Origin: Galdieria partita
Taxonomy: Eukaryota > Rhodophyta > Bangiophyceae > Galdieriales > Galdieriaceae
Length of the DNA: 64,000 nt
Direction: 5' to 3'
Assembly (NCBI GenBank): GCA_025991245.1
Contig: BQMJ01000049.1
Span: 62,001-126,000, forward strand
Part shown: piece after piece, positions 35,817 through 48,166 of the stretch
Numbering within the stretch: position 1 is the stretch's first letter
Layout of the letters: each line of letters opens with the position of its first letter
Program-made: the position numbers and the translations under genes
The notes under the pieces: model-generated
Databases searched by the model: none
What the model was told of the DNA's origin: nothing
What the model saw: only the letters and a program-made list of their open reading frames with translations

Positions 35817-36492
35817 ATGATGTTTTCATTGTTAGGAAGAACTGCAGTATCTTGTTTGAAACAACGCTTTCAAGTTCAGATGTTGAAAAGGGGTTTCGCA
35901 GATCAAGTTGCCCAAGGTACAGAGAAACTGAAACTTAGCTTTGCTACACCCACTTTTGCCCTTCGAAAGGATGCGTCGGTTGTAAGGAGCAACTTCATAT
36001 TTTCTATACTAGGCTTTTTATGTTTTTGGCTTTAGGATATGGTAGTATTTCCAGCAGCTACAGGAATGATGGGTGTACTTCCACAGCATGTTCCAACAGT
36101 TGCCCAACTAAAACCTGGTGTGGTTACCGTGATAGAAGATGGCAAGGTTGGTTAGGGGTGAGAAGTTTTACACTTTTTTCATTCGTTATTCTTTTTAGGA
36201 AGACAAATATTTTGTCAGCAGTGGATTTGCTTTTGTTACCAAGGATCGAACGGATATCTTGGCAGTGGAAGCAGTTCGTGTAAGTTGTGAATTTTCTTTT
36301 CTTTTGCTTTCTTGTTGCATCTGTCTTATTGTGCTTTTGTTGTAGTTGGAAGATTTGGATAAAGAGGCTGTACAAAGAGGATTGAATGAGTGTGAAAGTG
36401 CTGTAAACTCAGCTTCCGATGAAGTTTCCCAAGCAATTGCACAGATTGGAGTGGAAGTACATTCGGCTATGAAAAGTGCGCTAGAAAGTTAA
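35817..36492 (+). CDS. ATP5F1D: Mitochondrial ATP synthase F1 subunit delta (bacterial epsilon homologue)
   Basis: Four exons (35817-35981, 36036-36146, 36199-36279, 36346-36492; introns 52-66 bp) give about 167 residues. The subunit sits on the central stalk with gamma. The presequence ([21 protein letters not shown]) precedes [13 protein letters not shown]. The beta-sandwich motif reads [20 protein letters not shown], then [26 protein letters not shown], and a two-helix C-terminal domain from LEDLDKEAV onward. Two ATGs stand in tandem at the start. Confidence 0.93.
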
Positions 36493-36669
36493 TTGAACCA
36501 ATATCTTGTTTTGTTTTTATCATCAGCTTTTGAAAGTAAAGCAAGTGGAGCTTTGATATTTTCTTTATCTCTTCAGTTGTTCCTATCACCAGCCTTGTGA
36601 GCTCTTCAAGATGAAAATGTGCTATTTGACATAGGAAGGACAACAAGGATTGTTAGGAAAATATTTGTG

Positions 36670-39636
36670 TTATTTTTTCAACTGTTGTTCCATGAACATT
36701 TTCTTCTCAAATTGTATCTCTTCTGTTGGTTGAAAACAATCTGCATAAGGATAGGTATTCCTATAGAATGATCGTAGTTCGTCAATCCTGGATTGGGGAT
36801 ATCCTAATGTTTCAAGAAGGGCAACATGAAGTTCACAGATTTTCCTTTGTTCAATATGTCCCTGTTTCCTGCTCACTAAACTTTCTATCACGAATGGATA
36901 TCTTTCTGTCATACCTAAACGCTTCAATAATTGTGCCAAATAAACACGAAATACCAAAGATTCTTCATTCAAGTCCCAGTAATGCATCATGAGCTTCTCA
37001 AAAGTTCTCCCTTCACATAATCTATAACATTCATCCTTCACAAATGAAACGATGGACTCTGGAAGGCGTTCCGAGTAGTTGGAATGCTGTTCCACGAAAT
37101 AGGCAAAATGCAACTTGTTCACTAGAAAGACATAAAAGTCATTATCCGCTTGTCTTTCCACTTCGTTCTTGTTCAATACTATTCTTTCCATATGAACTAT
37201 TGCCTTCAAACTTAGAACAAGTTTCTCTTCCTTTAATGCCAACTCAAATGCCAGTGTTTGTACTTCCATATCATCTGCTGCGTATCTCTCCAAAATACTT
37301 ATATATTTATTGGCTTCATATAATGGGTCTCGAATATTTGCATACAAAGCTTCGCCATTTGGATCAACTTCCATCCAACCGGAGCTACTTGATGACGATG
37401 TATTTTTCACTTCACGACCTTCCTTACCTGAATGACCTGTCAAGATACAATTCAATGAGACAAGGTCACTACTTACTGTTTGACTTGTCGTTCTCCTTTT
37501 GTGTCTTTTTCGATTTGACTTGTCCTTTTTTGTCTTCTGATAAAGTCAAATTAGACAAACTCAAATGGTCTTCAGTACTGTACTTTTGCGTTTGAACTTT
37601 GGACATCTCTAAAAACAGCCTTACAAGTCCCTTTGCATTTCTTATGTAGTACTTTTGACCAAATAACTTATCCTCTAGTCTAAGCACTCTAACATATGCT
37701 CTCAAGGTTGCCTAGCAACAAATGAAACAACTGAACGAAGGAGAGGCATTCATTCCACGTACCTTTCTCAAACAATAGGAGTGAAAATCAAACTGATCTT
37801 CAATTATATCTTCAAAATGGCGCTCCACAGCTTTGAATAATTTTAGAGCTTTCGAAAACTCTTTTAATCGAAAATGTGCTTCAGCAGATTCCAGTTCGTA
37901 CCAAATCACTTGCAGGTCGTAAATATTTTGTGACTCTTTTACGCCTTCCTCCTTTGTAAAAAGAGACATCCATGCTGCTGCCAATGGTATCATATCAAGT
38001 CTAAGAGCCAACTTAATACATTGACAGTTGAGATATCTATCCACAATTGAGTAATCACTATTACTTTAGTTGTATTATACTTACCTATCTGCCAAATCCA
38101 ACTTTCGGGCCTCGTTGGCAAACTGAAGAGATTGGAATATTCCGCCAGCATGTTTAAATATTTTCGATTTTACACTGTATGCCTCTATCAAAGTAGGAGT
38201 GTGATCAATAGCTTTATTGATACACGAAAGCGCCGATTCCGTATCTGCTTTCATATCAAAATGTTGTGCCAGAAAATACAATGACCATAGTGCCGCATCC
38301 GGAGTCAAAGCTGCTCTCGTCGAACTGCGTTGCATGTCATAGGCTTTTTCATTTTTAAAAGCCTCTCTATCCGCCGCTTTACTTAAGCCTTCATGATAAA
38401 ACTCATTCAATACTTGCTCTATTATATCCACCTTTGCGGCATCACGATAAAGAGATTTGCAGTCAGTCATCAATGAGGGTATGCCTTGATAAAGAAAACG
38501 ACTAAAATACTCTTTTACGCGTCGAAGGAATTCGTCTCCAACAGCAACTTCCAAACTCAGTCTTTCCAAACTTGACGAATAGGGGTATCGTTGTTGAAGC
38601 TCATTACAGGCTTCTATTGAAACATTTGACTCCGAACTGAAAAGAGGCACACCATTGTTCAAAACATTGCCCTTACGAAAACTATGGACAGCCATGTATA
38701 GTCGAATATATTCCAAGTTGTTAGGATTCATCTCCAGCAACTGAATTATCGCAGTTTCAGGTTCTCCAGAATATAATTGTTCAAACTCTTCAGTAGAAAT
38801 ACTCTGTGAAAGAAGCAACTGAACAAGAAGATTGGCGCGAAACTCTAAATAAGATAATGAATCGACTATCTTTTCTTTGTTTCTTTCCAAATAGTCCAAC
38901 GCGGCTTTCCAGGAACCCATCTCCTGCAATATCATAACATGATAGAGCAAAGTCTCCGACGTCTCATATATTTCTTCAATTTGTGCAGTTTTCGTTTCTT
39001 GGTTACTTCCCTCTTTTCTTCTATCTGCCGTAACTTCAAAAGACTCCGAATTCTTCCCAAGAGTACCTTCATATGACTCCAAGATTTTAACTGCAATATC
39101 CATCTCACCTTTTAAATGACAGGCCACTGCAAAACCTAGCCAATGATTCCTTATACCAGGTTTGATGGTTACTAGTTTTCTTCTGGTTAATATGAGACCA
39201 TCATAATCTCTTGTTTGAACCTAAACTACGACGTCAAGATTTCCTTCGAGACAATATACAAACTTCTAACCTGAAGAAGAGCTAAATCACGAAGAATCTG
39301 AATGTTCTCTGGATCGAACTTCAAAGCCTGGAGGTAAGCTTTTGCTGCTTCCTTGTAGTCCTGATCTCCACGGTAGAGGAGGCCATAGACATGCCAACAT
39401 ATATGACTTTTCAAGTCATTCTTCAAACCACGTCGTACCAATTCGTAAGCTTCTTCTTTTCTGTTTAAAGCGGCGATGACGAGTCCTTTTAGTGCCAAAG
39501 TTTCACCGTGGTTTGGAAACTTTTTCAGGATGCTTTCTGCACACTTGAGAGCCTTTTTATATTGCTTGGTCTCATAATACTTTAGTATATTCTTAAAAAT
39601 AGACTGTTCTTTGGATGGTAAAGAAGAGGCAACCAT
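36670..39636 (-). CDS. NAA15: NatA auxiliary subunit NAA15 (NAT1)
   Basis: Five exons separated by introns at 39221-39270, 38037-38084, 37712-37762 and 37437-37476 give about 920 residues. NAA15 is the TPR scaffold that anchors the catalytic subunit NAA10 to the ribosome for N-terminal acetylation. The N-terminal TPRs read [32 protein letters not shown] and [17 protein letters not shown]; later blocks match the family ([29 protein letters not shown] near the end). A basic, lysine-rich linker with the 40-bp intron lies before the C-terminal domain. The start [14 protein letters not shown] fits the conserved LPSKE...FK start. Confidence 0.92.
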
Positions 39637-39782
39637 TGAAAGCTTTCAAGCATAAGCAAGGCTGACAACCCCACCGTAACTCTTAATGACGATCGAATTG
39701 TGCAATCATTGAAGTCTTTTCGTTTATTACAGTATCAACGGAAACTAGAAACGAAACATGAAAGATGATTTCTTGATATATC

Positions 39783-42700
39783 TTAAGAATTGGTACCAAA
39801 ATTCGTGTCTTCATAGGCATTCGTTCGAACCCTATATTCTTTTCTTCGAAGATTACCGGTAGAAAGTGTTAATCGACTATCGATGGATGGTGAATGATTA
39901 TCCAAACGCGGTGAGGAAGCCAAATTTGGCGAATTCAAGCGATGTAACTGTTTGGCATCGATTCTTTCTGAAGCGTTCGGAAGGTTTACCTTTCTCGATG
40001 AAACAGCTGTATCGGAAGAACCTACTAGAGAAGATAATGATTGACTGCCACCTCCTCGTAAATTTTGCAAAATTCCATAAGTTTCGTCTGCTGTTTGCTG
40101 TCCACTTTGACGAGGATGAGAATGTCCACCTCTTTGAATATTAGTAGCAGATACTGTATTTAAACCAAAGCTTCCGAAAGTAACGTTTCTCAGTGGAGTT
40201 TGACCATTCCTTGGACCAACTGCTTTAGAAAGCTCGTTTGGATAGTTTCCATCCATGCATCGTATAGGTTTGTTGACATGGGGTTTATAAGAAGTAGTTG
40301 CAGAATCGGACATCAATCCTACTGAATCTGCTGATACATAACTATTTGTCGACTGAATATTTCTTAAATTCAAAGAGGAAGCCTTCTGTCCTTGAAAATC
40401 TGGAGCTACTTCTAATCCTGAACGATGAGCATCTTTGGAACTCTCTGCAAGTTCTTGAATGGATGACTGTTCCATGTAGTGTGGTTGAACACCATTAGCA
40501 CCATACTCGTACTGTGATGTGCTTCGGTCCATTACAAATGATCTGGGTGAAAATACTCCTTCATTATCCCCATAAGAAGAGTTGAAATAGTCCTCTTCAT
40601 ATATGTTGTTGTTTGACTTGCTGGATGAAGTTCGAGATGCCAGCTTGGGATGATTGTACATCTGTCCTCTTTGAAACTGGAAATTGGTATTCGATATATG
40701 ATCCTTCCATAATAAGTTATAATTATTCGGTACTGCACTTTCACGCTTCATAGACTGTTCTTTCAACAAACCTTCTAAATCCGTTTCATATTTAGGTACA
40801 CTGCGTCTATCTGTCTGTTTCCAAAATTCCAAAGGTGAATGGGAATTTACATTCTCGTGATAATTTCTACTTCCTGAATCTTCACCAAAACAAGCAACGC
40901 CACTATAATATGAATGAGAAATACCGCTTCTATCAGTCAAATATTGTTCTGATCTGTCATTGTTTAGTTTTCTTTCCACAAAACCTATCAATTCATTTAA
41001 TTGCTTGTTAGGTGCAACTTGGGCTTGTCTTTGTCCCATAATTTCCGGAAAAGCAGTTGCATTTCTTGAAGCATTCATGCCGGCATTGGATAATATTCGA
41101 GGAGACTTGGAACTGAACATCGCTACAGAACTTGGATCAGAAGCTGACCGCAGCGTATTCACAGAGTTGGTGTTCCGATCCAATCCTTCGAATTTTTCCT
41201 TTGGCATCATATCTGTATTCGATTTGCTTACAGCTTCCTTTTGATGTTCAGAGCCATTGGTATATGAGACAGATTGATCTCCGGAACTGTTTCCTCTCTC
41301 TACCGTCTTTGTCGATCTCCTCTTTCCTTTGGAAGCTTTGGATTCGCTCCCCTTCATTGAAGGACTATTTACATGTTGAGACTGATAATTTATCTTAGAA
41401 CCTCCATAAGACTGCATAGTTGTTTGTTGCAAATGTTCTGAAGATAGCGATGTTGGATTCATCGTTATATAATGGCTTGATATATTATCTGGCAAACCCT
41501 TTGAAGAGAAACGCCTTGGGTGAGAAGAGGATAAAGAATAGGTTGCTTGTGATGAAGCAGAAATAGGCATTTTGGACTGAGATGAATAGCTCTGCATTTC
41601 CATTTTCATATGTTGCACATTGTCTCCTTCCATCCAATAATGATGATCAACTTCAGCTTTTCCCATGGGTACTACCCCAGCACGTTTTGTGTCAACCAAG
41701 TTAGGTTGAGTAATTGGGTTCATTCGGTTCTCTTGATTAGGTCTTGTTGTTAGTCGTGAAGGTGCAGAAGGATTCGCTCTCGGATAATACGCACTATTCC
41801 AACCAATGTTGCCATTCCTTAGCGTAGCAACATCAGGACTATTATTGTCCATCCTTACAGAGCTCATCTTGGAACGAAATGCAGCCGAAGCAATAGCAAG
41901 GTCAGCTTCGTTTTTAGAGACTAGCAAAGACCCAGACTCGGTCAAAAAACTATTAATCCTATTATCTTTCCTATGCGAATAAATAGTTTCTCTCACACGT
42001 CTTTGTCGTTCTAAACAATCAGAAATATTCCCTTCAGTGTTTCTATAGAAAATGGCATTCAGAATGCGCATACAATAAAAATATATTATCAAACCTTGTC
42101 TTAGCAAGCCAATGCAATGCATTTTCAAAGCGACGTTCGTTCTGCACACGTTCGCAAGAAATATCAATATGATTGGGAAATTGTTTCAAGGATGTCCGAT
42201 CGTGTTCAACTTTGTTCAAGTCGTGCATACCTGCAACGTATGATGCACAAGTAACCATCACAGGAGCCAACCATTCGTCCGCGTCTTGACCAAGGCCTTC
42301 CTTTCGGGTATTTAGCAAATCACCGTTGGCAGATTTCTTATCTTTTTGTAGTTTCAATTTAGATGAGAATGTAGGCATATCTTCAGAAAGAGACCGTCTT
42401 CTCTTCTTACATATCTGAGGATATTGCAGCACTCGACATTCCAAATGTCTTCTTCTCTCCTTATCCTTTTGTCGAAGCTGCGCCACATATTCATCATCAC
42501 CATAAAAGAAAGGTGACAGAGGACTAAAAATATTATAATAGCCATTGGAAGGTAACTGGACTTTCTTGTTTTTGATACTTTCCTCATCCACTGAATGATT
42601 CAACTCTTCCACTTGTTGTATTTCATCGCCACATTGCACTGCATCGGAGTGAAATAAAACTAGATGGTTACCAAAGCTTTCTACACTAATTATACGAGAA

Positions 42701-43138
42701 CATAACTTGCACTTCAATACTTTTTCCCAACTCTCACCAGCTTCCTCTCCACTAGTGAACTGTTGCAAACTATCAATCCCAACAAAACGAGTTGTGCACT
42801 CAAGCTCTTTAAGGTATTTTCTCGAATCTACCCATTCATCTAAGACTGTGGTGACATTTTCCCAAGTACTCCTATTCCAAGTTTCACCCGGTGGAAGTAA
42901 CTCCAACGTTCTTTCCATAAGTTCACTATTTTCAAAAGAAGAACATTTGCACTGAATGTACCGAACGAGATCATCTATGACGAAAGGTTCCAAATCTTCT
43001 TCCTTGACATTTTGTAACATATTTGGGGAAAAGAATTCTAATAAGACCTTCGGTTCAAATGAGCTCCCAAAGCACGTGGGTAGTAGCATACTGTCAAGCA
43101 AATGTTCTTTTCCCAGTACTTTCGCCTCTTTATCCATT
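39783..43138 (-). CDS. Large low-complexity protein with one possible zinc finger
   Basis: Two exons joined by a 52-bp intron at about 42051-42102 give about 1100 residues. I do not recognise the gene with confidence. The first third has a helical region and KCKLCSRIISVESFGNHLVLFH, a Cx2C...Hx5H pattern near residue 160-185 that recalls SAGA-type (SCA7/SGF11-like) fingers. A basic patch follows (KDKERRRHLECRVLQYP, CKKRRRSLSED). The second exon is Ser/Asn/Gln-rich and probably disordered, with KASKGKRRSTKTVERG as a basic island. A nuclear regulatory role, perhaps in a SAGA-like complex, is a guess. Start: ATG at 43138 (MDKEAKVLG), 230 bp from the divergent PET117. Confidence 0.65.
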
Positions 43139-43368
43139 TTATAGAACGGAATATATTCGAATTTGTATACAAACTCTGTTTTCAAACCACAACACACTAT
43201 TCCCTCGCAATAAACAACTTAAAGGCTCACGGGTGTAAAGACAAGAACAAAGAACATTACAGCTATATTATCAAAAGTTGCTTTTGTTACTGCTACAACT
43301 GGCAACGTAAATGCCTTTTGGCCAAAGGAAATAAACAATTGCTGTTCTATTGCTATAAATAGAACAAT

Positions 43369-43527
43369 ATGGCTCTGCGTTCAGGTCCTATAGCACTTTT
43401 TGGTTTTTCAACAATTGCTGTGTTCACTATATATTATGTGCATAGTTCACAGAAGCAACAGAGAGAAAGGATGAGAAGAAATGTTTACAGAGAACTTTTG
43501 GAGGAACGACGTTCACGAGGTGTCTAA
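43369..43527 (+). CDS. PET117: Cytochrome c oxidase assembly factor PET117
   Basis: A 52-residue protein. PET117 links to heme A synthase maturation in the inner mitochondrial membrane. A single N-terminal helix (GPIALFGFSTIAVFTIYY) is followed by the family pattern VHSSQKQQRERMRRNVYREL, which matches the VHxxQ..ER..M..GV.RD.ER motif, and a basic tail. The length is close to the family minimum. It is divergent from the large low-complexity gene. Confidence 0.8.
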   Translation: MALRSGPIALFGFSTIAVFTIYYVHSSQKQQRERMRRNVYRELLEERRSRGV

Positions 43528-43713
43528 AGAACTTGCTTTCGGTATGAGAAGTTAGGTTCAAAGCAGCGGAGAAGGTCACGGAAAACTACATGTATTAAGT
43601 TGGAATAAAACAAGTCTTTTTTTAAAACCAAAATAATTTCTAGTGTTTAAAGTAGTTTTGTTTGGTGGGAAAGTCAACATTGGGTAAGATATTCTATTGA
43701 AATATTTCAAACC

Positions 43714-46203
43714 ATGGCGCGTGTCGAGAGTCTCACAACCGAGGACTACAGACAAAGCTTGGAGAATGGTTTTATTCAACTGGTCAACTATGAAGAGGAG
43801 TTCAACTCTCAAGTTTCACAGTTCATACGAGACGTCGGACTCTACAACGCTGACTTGGATTATCACGTTGTGGCAGTAATGGGGTGTCAGTCGAGTGGCA
43901 AGTCAACCCTTCTGAACTTACTCTTTGGAACCCAGTTTCGAACTATGGATGCAAATACTGGAAGGTACCAAGTAACTCAGGGAATTTGGTTGAGTAAGGA
44001 TAAAGACTTTCCAATATTGGTTCTCGATTTGGAAGGAACCGACAGTAGAGAAAGGGGAGAAGAAGCAGCAAGTTTTGAAAGAAAGTCAACTTTATTTGCA
44101 TTGGCAGTTGCTGATGTTCTCATAGTCAACATGTGGGCACAAGATGTTGGTCGTTATGTGGCTGCCAACCTTGCACTCTTGAGAACAGTCTTGGAACTGA
44201 ATTTGCAGCTTTTTCAAAATGATAGAGAGCACCGCAAGACAAAATTGTTGTTTGTACTGCGAGACCATGTAGAGACATCTTTGGACTTGTTAGCAAAAAC
44301 TATTCGAACGGATCTGGAAGAGACCTGGAAAGGCTTACAAAAACCTTCTCAGTTTGAAAATTCTACCGTCGAAAATTTTTTTGAGCTCAGGTTTGTCTCG
44401 TTACCTCACATGGTTTTGAAGCCTGAGGAGTTCAAAGCTGCAGTGACTGATTTGAAAAATCAGTTTCATAAGAAAGGAAATTCTCCTGATTCTATGTTTC
44501 CAGAAAGTTATAGAAGACTTGTTGCAGCTGATGGTTTTACAACTTATGCCAACAATATATGGGAAACTATTCGCTCCAACAAAGAAGTTGACATTCCATC
44601 ACAAAGGGAAATGTTGGCAACCGTTCGTTGTGAAGAAATTGCTGACGAAGTTTATTGGAATGCTCATCATAAGTTTCAAGAATGGAATGAAATTTTGGAT
44701 ATGTTAAAACGAAACTCGAAGGATAACTTTGAACATTTGAAGGAGAAGCTAATTCATGATCTTGGAGATCAAAGTTGGCAAGTTATGATGGAAGCCATTG
44801 ATGCGTACAATAATGGGACAAAGCGGTATATTTCCAATGTCTCGGAAGCCAAAAAAGTAAAATTGCAAGAACGTATGGAAGCTGAAGCAAAGGAATTGTA
44901 TCTTCGTCAGCTTTCGTTGGTGGAAGAGCACGGCTTGCTATTTCTCGAGAAAGAGTTGGAGCATTTAGCTTCTAGAGCGACGCCTTGGTTAAATTTCCAA
45001 ACTCAAGTTAGCAAATTATTGGAAAAGGTTTGGAAAACGTTGAGAGATATCGCTAGTTGTTCTTTAGAAGATGCCAAGCTACTGTTCAAGGAAGTGAGAC
45101 AATTCAAGGAAGAGGAGTTTGAGCAACGAGAGCAGAAGTTGGTAGAGAGAGTTCGTCGAAATGTAGTAGATAAGACGACTCAGCTATTTGTGGAGAAGAC
45201 CGGTGCAAAATTTCGAAATTTGTTTATAGCAACCTTGGAGAACAATCCACAGGATATTTGGCAATCCTTAAATAGACCGCTCAGCTCTACTATTTCCGAG
45301 TCATTGAAGGAGCTTTCAACGTGCTTGAATGAGATTTGTGTGGATGAAGATGTTAAAATATCAATCTTCAGGAATACTATGGAGAAGTTCAAAGAGGAAA
45401 TTGAATTAAGAGCAAAAGATTTGTTATCCTCCAATTCAGTCACAATGTCGTATCTTTGTCGCAAGTTTGACAGTTGTTTTCGTAAGGACAGCAGAGGAGT
45501 TCCTCGTGTCTGGAAGCCTGGAGATGACTTGGACTCATTATATTTGGATGCCAAACAAGAGACCCAATCTCTATTGATGACTTTATCGGAAGCGAAGCTA
45601 ATCATTACATTTGAGGAAAATTTACGGGAAGAAATGGCTATTGAGAATTTTTCAGAGTTGTTGGATAGTTTGGAGATTATTTTTGAAATTTTTTCAGTAG
45701 AAAGGAGGAACGCATTGGAAGAAAAATTGGAAGATTATGCAAAACTTGCATATACGGAAGCCAAACGTTCACAAGAGACTATTCATACTCGTTCGCAAAT
45801 TCCAGGTTGGCTATATGTTGCTCTGTTTGTGTTGGGTTTCAATGAAATGAAGATGGTGTTGAGAAATCCATTGTTGTTATTGTCCATGTTACTTATTCTG
45901 CCGGTGCTTTATATTCTTGTGCAAGCAAATTTGCACCACATGTTGCTTTCAATGATACTTTCCAAGATGGAGCAATATCTACCCGAGTCATTCAATCTGC
46001 TCCAGAGAAGGATGCATTCCGCTGCTTTCATGGAGACTACACCAAGCGGGATAAACTTGCAGTCTTCCTTTGATTCACCAATTCCGAATCGAATTAGAGG
46101 TAACGAAACAGCGAAGACAACAGGGATTCGACTACGAAAGCCCAACCATTTTTCCGAGGACACGGTTACCAGACGAAGAAGAAACAGTGCTGGAAGTGAA
46201 TAA
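43714..46203 (+). CDS. SEY1: ER-shaping dynamin-like GTPase SEY1/RHD3
   Basis: An 829-residue intron-free gene. SEY1/RHD3 (the atlastin counterpart of fungi, plants and algae) fuses ER tubules. GTPase motifs: G1 GCQSSGKSTLLN near residue 56, the RHD3 stretch FRTMDANTGRYQVTQGIW, G3 DLEGTDSRERGEE, and G4 VLRDH. A long helical bundle follows (about 300-680). Two hydrophobic segments near 700-760 (GWLYVALFVLGF, LLLLSMLLILPVLYILV) form the membrane hairpin. The tail is cytosolic and basic. A second in-frame ATG is absent nearby, so the start is firm. Confidence 0.95.
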   Translation: MARVESLTTEDYRQSLENGFIQLVNYEEEFNSQVSQFIRDVGLYNADLDYHVVAVMGCQSSGKSTLLNLLFGTQFRTMDANTGRYQVTQGIWLSKDKDFPILVLDLEGTDSRERGEEAASFERKSTLFALAVADVLIVNMWAQDVGRYVAANLALLRTVLELNLQLFQNDREHRKTKLLFVLRDHVETSLDLLAKTIRTDLEETWKGLQKPSQFENSTVENFFELRFVSLPHMVLKPEEFKAAVTDLKNQFHKKGNSPDSMFPESYRRLVAADGFTTYANNIWETIRSNKEVDIPSQREMLATVRCEEIADEVYWNAHHKFQEWNEILDMLKRNSKDNFEHLKEKLIHDLGDQSWQVMMEAIDAYNNGTKRYISNVSEAKKVKLQERMEAEAKELYLRQLSLVEEHGLLFLEKELEHLASRATPWLNFQTQVSKLLEKVWKTLRDIASCSLEDAKLLFKEVRQFKEEEFEQREQKLVERVRRNVVDKTTQLFVEKTGAKFRNLFIATLENNPQDIWQSLNRPLSSTISESLKELSTCLNEICVDEDVKISIFRNTMEKFKEEIELRAKDLLSSNSVTMSYLCRKFDSCFRKDSRGVPRVWKPGDDLDSLYLDAKQETQSLLMTLSEAKLIITFEENLREEMAIENFSELLDSLEIIFEIFSVERRNALEEKLEDYAKLAYTEAKRSQETIHTRSQIPGWLYVALFVLGFNEMKMVLRNPLLLLSMLLILPVLYILVQANLHHMLLSMILSKMEQYLPESFNLLQRRMHSAAFMETTPSGINLQSSFDSPIPNRIRGNETAKTTGIRLRKPNHFSEDTVTRRRRNSAGSE

Positions 46204-46469
46204 ACTCTTTTCATAGTCTAATAAAACAAATCGGAATTCAACTTTGTATAAAATTGTCAATACGAATATGATTTTATATACAAACAAATCAAAACAAGTC
46301 ATGTTCTAGACTTATATAAAACACAGTCAAGCCTTCTCTCTCTTGAAAGATGCAAATAAACAAGCAAGACAAAAACATTATATAGCATGGAAACCGACAA
46401 AATAACCTTCAGAAAATGTTTTGTCAGAGAATAGTATCTTTTGTCGGTCAAAACAAATGAATTCACATC

Positions 46470-48166
46470 CTAAACACGTTTGTTCACTGAACGAACGGTA
46501 GGGCGATAACGACGTCTTCTGGAACCACCACTGTGATAATGAGTAATGACAGGTTGACCTCCAGGTTCACCATCCACATATACAGCTGAAACATCTTCTA
46601 AATCGGGAAGATCGAACATAGAGTCTAAAAGCAAACGCTCCAAAATTGCTCTAAGACCTCTAGCTCCGGTTTTCTTTTCAATTGCCTCATGAGCAACTAG
46701 CCTCAGCGCCCCATCAGACATATGCAATTCTACACCGTTCATAGCGTATAATTCTTGGAACTGCTTTACTAAGGCATTTTTAGGTTGTGTCAAAATAGAA
46801 ACCAATTGATCCATGGTCAATGAATGCACTCCAAGAGTTATAGGCAATCTGCCAACAAACTCTGGAATTAGACCATATTTTATAAAATCCTACAATTTGT
46901 AAGCTTTTCGAATCGTCAAGTTCGTGATCAACTTACAGTGCTCTCGACGTAGTCAAGGATAGAGGCATCCAAATCTCGATTTGACTGTTGTCTTACTGTT
47001 GCTCCGAATCCGATACTGGCTGCAGCTAAACGATCTGCAACAATCTTTTCCAGTCCTGCAAATGCTCCACCACACATAAAAAGAATGTTCTTTGTATCAA
47101 TTTGAATAAATTCTCCTCGAGGATTCTTTCTACCGCCTTTCTCTGGAACATTGACAACCGTCCCTTCCAACATTTTTAGTAGGGCTTGCTGAACTCCTTC
47201 TCCTGATACATCTCTGGTAATACTGACATTTTCTGATTTCTTCGAACATTTATCTATTTCATCGATATAAACAATACCTTTCTGAGCAAGAGGAATATTG
47301 AAATGAGCAGCTTGCAAAAGCTTGTACAGAATACTCTCAACGTCCTCTCCTACGTACCCAGCTTGAGTTAGCGTTGTAGCGTCCACTATGACAAAGGGTA
47401 CATTCACTTGTCTGGCTAAAGTCTTTGCAAGAAGAGTCTTTCCTGACCCAGTTGGTCCTATTATCAAAATATTGCTTTTCTCTAGTTCCACTTCATGCTC
47501 CGTAACTGCTTCTGCACTAATACTTATTCTGTTTCCTCCTGTTTTGCTTGTGGCATTAGGACCTGTAGAAGCTGTATAACCACCTGCCAAAGAAGCACCG
47601 GAGTGAATAATAGAGTGTCGTGAAGGAAATCCCAGTCTCTGTGGCACTATTGAAGCCAAGTCTTCTGAGGAAGGGGATTGTACTTCACCCACCCGAAATT
47701 CTTGAGTCCTTGCGTCGAAGTTACTTCCAGTTGCATTCCCTCTTGCACTTGAGTCGTTTACATCCCCAGTTTCTGATGAGATGGAAGTAAGATATTCGTT
47801 CAGGGCAACTCTCTTGTAGTGATTGTAGACTGCAACAGAGAGAACTTTCTTTGCCTTCTCCTGACCTATGACATATTCATTAAGGCCTTCGTATATCTTT
47901 TTTGGGGTTGGGAAGTTTTGTATAGTGTTCCTGAGAGTCTCGGTGTATTCATCTCCAAAACATGAGTCATCTGCGGCTGCGTTAGCTGTGAACGTGCACC
48001 TATACCCGGTTCTCAAACATTTTGCCTGTGCATTTTTGTTGACTTACCTAAAAGATGAATAGACGGCTGCTTTATTAGAGTGAAGCAAACACTCTAGCTT
48101 GTAATGCCACTTGCTGGATGACAAGAGTCTTCGTTCCAGCAACAGAGGAAGAAACATACCAACCAT
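46470..48166 (-). CDS. CLPX: Mitochondrial ClpX ATPase
   Basis: Three exons (48048-48166, 46937-47999, 46470-46889; introns 48 and 47 bp) give about 533 residues. ClpX unfolds proteins for ClpP and helps fold ALAS in mitochondria. Motifs: [24 protein letters not shown] split by nothing, Walker A GPTGSGKT, the pore loop region [15 protein letters not shown], Walker [11 protein letters not shown], then [19 protein letters not shown], sensor [12 protein letters not shown] just after the last intron, and [11 protein letters not shown]. The N-terminus ([17 protein letters not shown]) looks like a presequence. The C4 zinc-binding domain of bacterial ClpX is missing. A Ser/Gly-rich insert of about 80 residues precedes the Walker A strand. 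Confidence 0.93.

Noticed and set aside
37044-37595. A 183-residue plus-strand open frame
   Set aside because: Antisense to NAA15 coding sequence, which is clearly conserved across this stretch.
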